DNA from: Desulfobacterales bacterium
GTDB taxonomy: Bacteria > Desulfobacterota > Desulfobacteria > Desulfobacterales > DAOWNP01
Direction of reading: 5' to 3'
Assembly (NCBI GenBank): GCA_030149595.1
Contig: JASFBI010000121.1
Span: forward strand, 1-6,334
Length of the DNA: 6,334 bases
Both the position numbers and the translations under genes were made by a program. Of the stretch, positions 4,027 to 6,334 are shown piece after piece; position 1 is the first letter of the stretch, and each line of letters starts with the position of its first letter. The notes under the pieces are model-generated. The model saw nothing but the letters and a program-made list of their open reading frames with translations. It searched no databases and was not told the DNA's origin.

Positions 4027-5562
4027 ATGACAGATATTGATCTGACTATGGTGAACTGGGCAAGAGCACAGTTTGCTCTTACTGCCATGTATCACTGGAT
4101 ATTTGTGCCGTTAACCTTAGGACTTTCTTTTTTGTGTGTTTTTTTTGAATCTATTTATGTGCGTACAGGAAATCAGGAATGGAAAACAATTACGAAATTC
4201 TGGATGACCCTGTTTGGAATTAACTTTGCAATTGGTGTTGCTACTGGAATTATTCTTGAGTTTGAATTTGGAACAAACTGGTCTAACTACTCCTGGATAG
4301 CTGGAGCTATTTTTGGTGCACCTCTTGCCATTGAGGGACTTTTTGCTTTTTTTCTTGAGGCACCTTTTTTTGCTGTAATGTTTTTTGGCTGGAACAGGGT
4401 TTCAAAGAAATTTCATCTTTTTTCCACATGGATGGTAGCTGTAGGTTCAAATCTTTCAGCTGTATGGATTCTTGTTGCCAATGGATGGATGCAAAATCCT
4501 GTTGGCATGCTTTTTAATCCTGAAACAGCACGGTTTGAAATGCAAAGTTTTTTTGAAGTTGTTTTTAATCCTGTTGCAGTTTCTAAGTTTGTTCACACTT
4601 CAAGTTCCGGATTTTTATTTGCCTCTTTATTTGTACTTACAATCTCCTGCTGGTATATTATAGCAGGAAGACATATTCAAATGGCAAAAAAATCAATTAT
4701 TGTGGCTTCTGTATTTGGTTTGCTTTCTTCAGGTTATGTTGCCTTTACCGGAGATGAATCTGCCTATGTGGTTGCACAGAAGCAGCCTATGAAGCTTGCG
4801 GCTATTGAGGGGTTATACAAGGGAGAAAGATCAGCTGGTATTGTTGCAGCCGGAATTTTAAATCCCAATAAGCAGCCAGGAGATAATCAGGATCCTTTTT
4901 TAATTAAATTTGAGATTCCATATGCCCTTTCTCTTCTTGCAAATCGTTCCCTTGACTCTTTTGTACCTGGGATTGACGATCTTGTATATGGTAATAAAGA
5001 AGAAGGTATAGAGAGTATTGAGTCAAAAATAGTAAAAGGTAAAAAAGCAATAAATGATCTTGCTTTATTTAAACTGGCCAGAAAGGAAAACAGTAAGGAA
5101 AAAGCTGAAATATCACTGGCAAGATTTAGAGAAAATCAGGATTACCTTGGATACGGTTATCTTGATAAACCTGAAGAGGCTGTTCCACCGGTTGCCATAC
5201 CATATTATGCTTTTCATATTATGGTTGCTCTCGGTTCATTTTTTCCGATTCTTTTTGCTGCCTTTCTGTTTTATGGTATAAAGGGCTCTCTTACTCAAAA
5301 GACATGGTTACTTCCCATTGGTTTATTATCCGGTTTTTTAGGTCTGATTGCTCAGGAATCAGGATGGGTTGTCGCTGAGGTTGGTCGTCAGCCATGGGCT
5401 ATTTACGGTTTACTGCCTGTAAAAATTGCAACAACGAATATTGCAGCTGTTGATGTTCAGGTTACATTTTTTATGTTTTTAGGTCTGTTTACCCTTTTAC
5501 TTGTAGCTGAAATAAAAATCATGCTTAAGCAAATTTCCACAGGACCTGGGGAGGGCTGTTAA
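4027..5562 (+). CDS. cydA: Cytochrome bd ubiquinol/menaquinol oxidase subunit I
   Basis: A 511-residue integral membrane protein with about nine hydrophobic helices; it oxidises quinol and reduces O2 to water at a di-heme centre. Compared with E. coli CydA, these residues are present: H23 (heme b595 ligand H19), E103 and E111 in APLAIEGLFAFFLE (E99, E107), H190 in KFVHTSSSG (b558 ligand H186), K256 and E261 in MKLAAIE (quinol-site K252, E257), M399 (b558 ligand M393), E451, and GRQPW at 453-457. The residue at the place of R391, however, is His (H397 in YAFHIMV). A Lys/Glu-rich insert at about 321-385, between the Q-loop core and the seventh helix, puts it in the long-Q-loop class. AGGAGG (4015-4020) lies six bases before ATG, a very strong start. 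The gene is followed after one base by cydB, so the two subunits are co-translated. Membrane location, probably for respiration at low O2 or O2 removal. Confidence 0.97.
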   Translation: MTDIDLTMVNWARAQFALTAMYHWIFVPLTLGLSFLCVFFESIYVRTGNQEWKTITKFWMTLFGINFAIGVATGIILEFEFGTNWSNYSWIAGAIFGAPLAIEGLFAFFLEAPFFAVMFFGWNRVSKKFHLFSTWMVAVGSNLSAVWILVANGWMQNPVGMLFNPETARFEMQSFFEVVFNPVAVSKFVHTSSSGFLFASLFVLTISCWYIIAGRHIQMAKKSIIVASVFGLLSSGYVAFTGDESAYVVAQKQPMKLAAIEGLYKGERSAGIVAAGILNPNKQPGDNQDPFLIKFEIPYALSLLANRSLDSFVPGIDDLVYGNKEEGIESIESKIVKGKKAINDLALFKLARKENSKEKAEISLARFRENQDYLGYGYLDKPEEAVPPVAIPYYAFHIMVALGSFFPILFAAFLFYGIKGSLTQKTWLLPIGLLSGFLGLIAQESGWVVAEVGRQPWAIYGLLPVKIATTNIAAVDVQVTFFMFLGLFTLLLVAEIKIMLKQISTGPGEGC

Positions 5563-5563
5563 A

Positions 5564-6334
5564 ATGTTTGCAAATATAGACTATTTTACTCTGCAACAGC
5601 TTTGGTGGATAATATGTTCCACTGTTGGTGCTTTGTTTTTATTTCTTAATTTTGTCCAGGGAGGGCAGACCCTTTTGTGGCAGGTGGCTAAAACAGATAT
5701 TGAGAAGTCATTGGTGGTAACGTCCCTTGGTCGTAAATGGGAGATGCCTTTTACAACACTTGTTCTTTTTGGAGGAGCACTGTTTGCAGCTTTTCCTAAA
5801 TTTTATGCAACAAGTTTTGGTGGTGCCTACTGGGTATGGATGCTTATTCTTTTTTCATTTATTATACAGGCTGTAAGCTATGAATATCGGAAAAAACCGG
5901 ATAATTTTCTGGGAGCAGCCGTTTATGAAGTGTTTCTTTTTATAAATGGATCAGTCGGTGTTCTGCTTGTTGGCGTTGCAGTGGGTACATTTTATACAGG
6001 TTCTAATTTTACCCTTGATCTGTATAACAGAGTAACCTGGAACTATACTTTAATGGGTATAAATTTAAGGGGGCTTGAAGCTGCTTTTTCATTATTCAAT
6101 CTATCCCTTGGTATTTTTCTTGTATTTAATGCCAGGGTCTTGGGAGCATTATACCTTTTAAACAGTATTGATCTTTCGTCAACGCCTGAGCTTGAATCAA
6201 GATTACGTAAAGGAGTTTTAAACAATTTTCTTGTGGCTCTGCCGTTTCTAATCTATGTTTTAATCTCCATTCTTTTTATGGAAGGGTTTAGTGTAGATGC
6301 TGGCGGGGTTGTTTCCATGGTTTCTTCTAAATAT
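5564..6334 (+). CDS. cydB: Cytochrome bd oxidase subunit II, N-terminal 257 residues (cut by window end)
   Basis: The frame starts one base after the cydA stop, with GGGGAGGG (5548-5555) inside the end of cydA as SD, and stays open to the window edge; roughly a third of a normal CydB is missing. Landmarks are LQQLWW (10-15), FVQGGQTLLW (30-39), LGRKWE (55-60), FGGALFAAFPKFYATSFGGAYWVWM (within 69-93), SYEYRKKPDNFLG (104-116), and several hydrophobic helices. This is CydB of the type I associate with Bacteroidetes rather than E. coli. Where E. coli has Asp29 and His56-Trp57-Asp58, this protein has Gln and Lys-Trp-Glu. CydB holds no heme itself but shapes the oxidase and, in E. coli, forms part of a proton path. 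The CydB type agrees with the DUF4492 neighbour. Confidence 0.95.
   Translation, partial: MFANIDYFTLQQLWWIICSTVGALFLFLNFVQGGQTLLWQVAKTDIEKSLVVTSLGRKWEMPFTTLVLFGGALFAAFPKFYATSFGGAYWVWMLILFSFIIQAVSYEYRKKPDNFLGAAVYEVFLFINGSVGVLLVGVAVGTFYTGSNFTLDLYNRVTWNYTLMGINLRGLEAAFSLFNLSLGIFLVFNARVLGALYLLNSIDLSSTPELESRLRKGVLNNFLVALPFLIYVLISILFMEGFSVDAGGVVSMVSSKY

Noticed and set aside
4472..5281. Two short plus-strand frames inside cydA (4472-4663 and 5054-5281)
   Set aside because: Both are out-of-frame readings of an unmistakable cydA, and their hydrophobic look comes from the membrane-protein codons.
6043..6225. 60-codon minus-strand frame opposite cydB
   Set aside because: Antisense to conserved cydB with no motif or start signal.

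Overview
The window looks like a piece of an AT-rich, anaerobic or microaerophilic bacterial chromosome. A sulfate reducer of the Desulfobacterales (Desulfobacterota) is the best guess. The reasons are a stand-alone hdrC-hdrB pair (heterodisulfide-reductase-like iron-sulfur proteins), a small Desulfovibrio-type ferredoxin, and a cytochrome bd oxidase of the branch I associate with Bacteroidetes and some deltaproteobacteria, preceded by a DUF4492 gene. The taxonomic call is inference. All recognisable genes are on the + strand.

Left part (about 1-1300): a likely integron-type gene-cassette stretch. It opens with the C-terminus of a VapC/PIN toxin. A long imperfect inverted repeat follows that can be read as an attC site. 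Next come a zeta-toxin-like kinase and a translationally coupled 65-aa partner, then a second, clearer attC-like hairpin, then a 73-residue zinc-ribbon protein resembling the N-terminus of DUF4145 proteins. Both attC candidates end in a GTT that lies less than 30 nt before the next start codon, and toxin-antitoxin genes are classic cargo of chromosomal cassette arrays. No integrase is in the window.

Middle part (about 1300-3000): an AT-rich spacer with a good sigma-70 promoter (TTGATA-17-TATGAT), then overlapping hdrC and hdrB. All cysteines for two 4Fe-4S clusters (HdrC) and two CCG domains (HdrB) are present. No hdrA follows. Behind hdrB is a 449-bp gap holding a very strong Shine-Dalgarno sequence, a 16-codon ORF lying on a 12-bp hairpin, scattered short ORFs that might be an eroded gene, and a second good promoter (TTGAAA-17-TACAAT).

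Right part (about 3370-6334): ferredoxin, DUF4492 small membrane protein, cydA, and cydB (cut by the window end). This reads as one oxygen-reduction operon. CydA and CydB form the quinol-oxidising bd oxidase, which reduces O2 to water without pumping protons and probably serves oxygen detoxification here. DUF4492 is a likely accessory subunit or assembly factor. The ferredoxin and the upstream HdrBC suggest a link between low-potential electron carriers and the quinone pool, but that link is inferred from gene order only.
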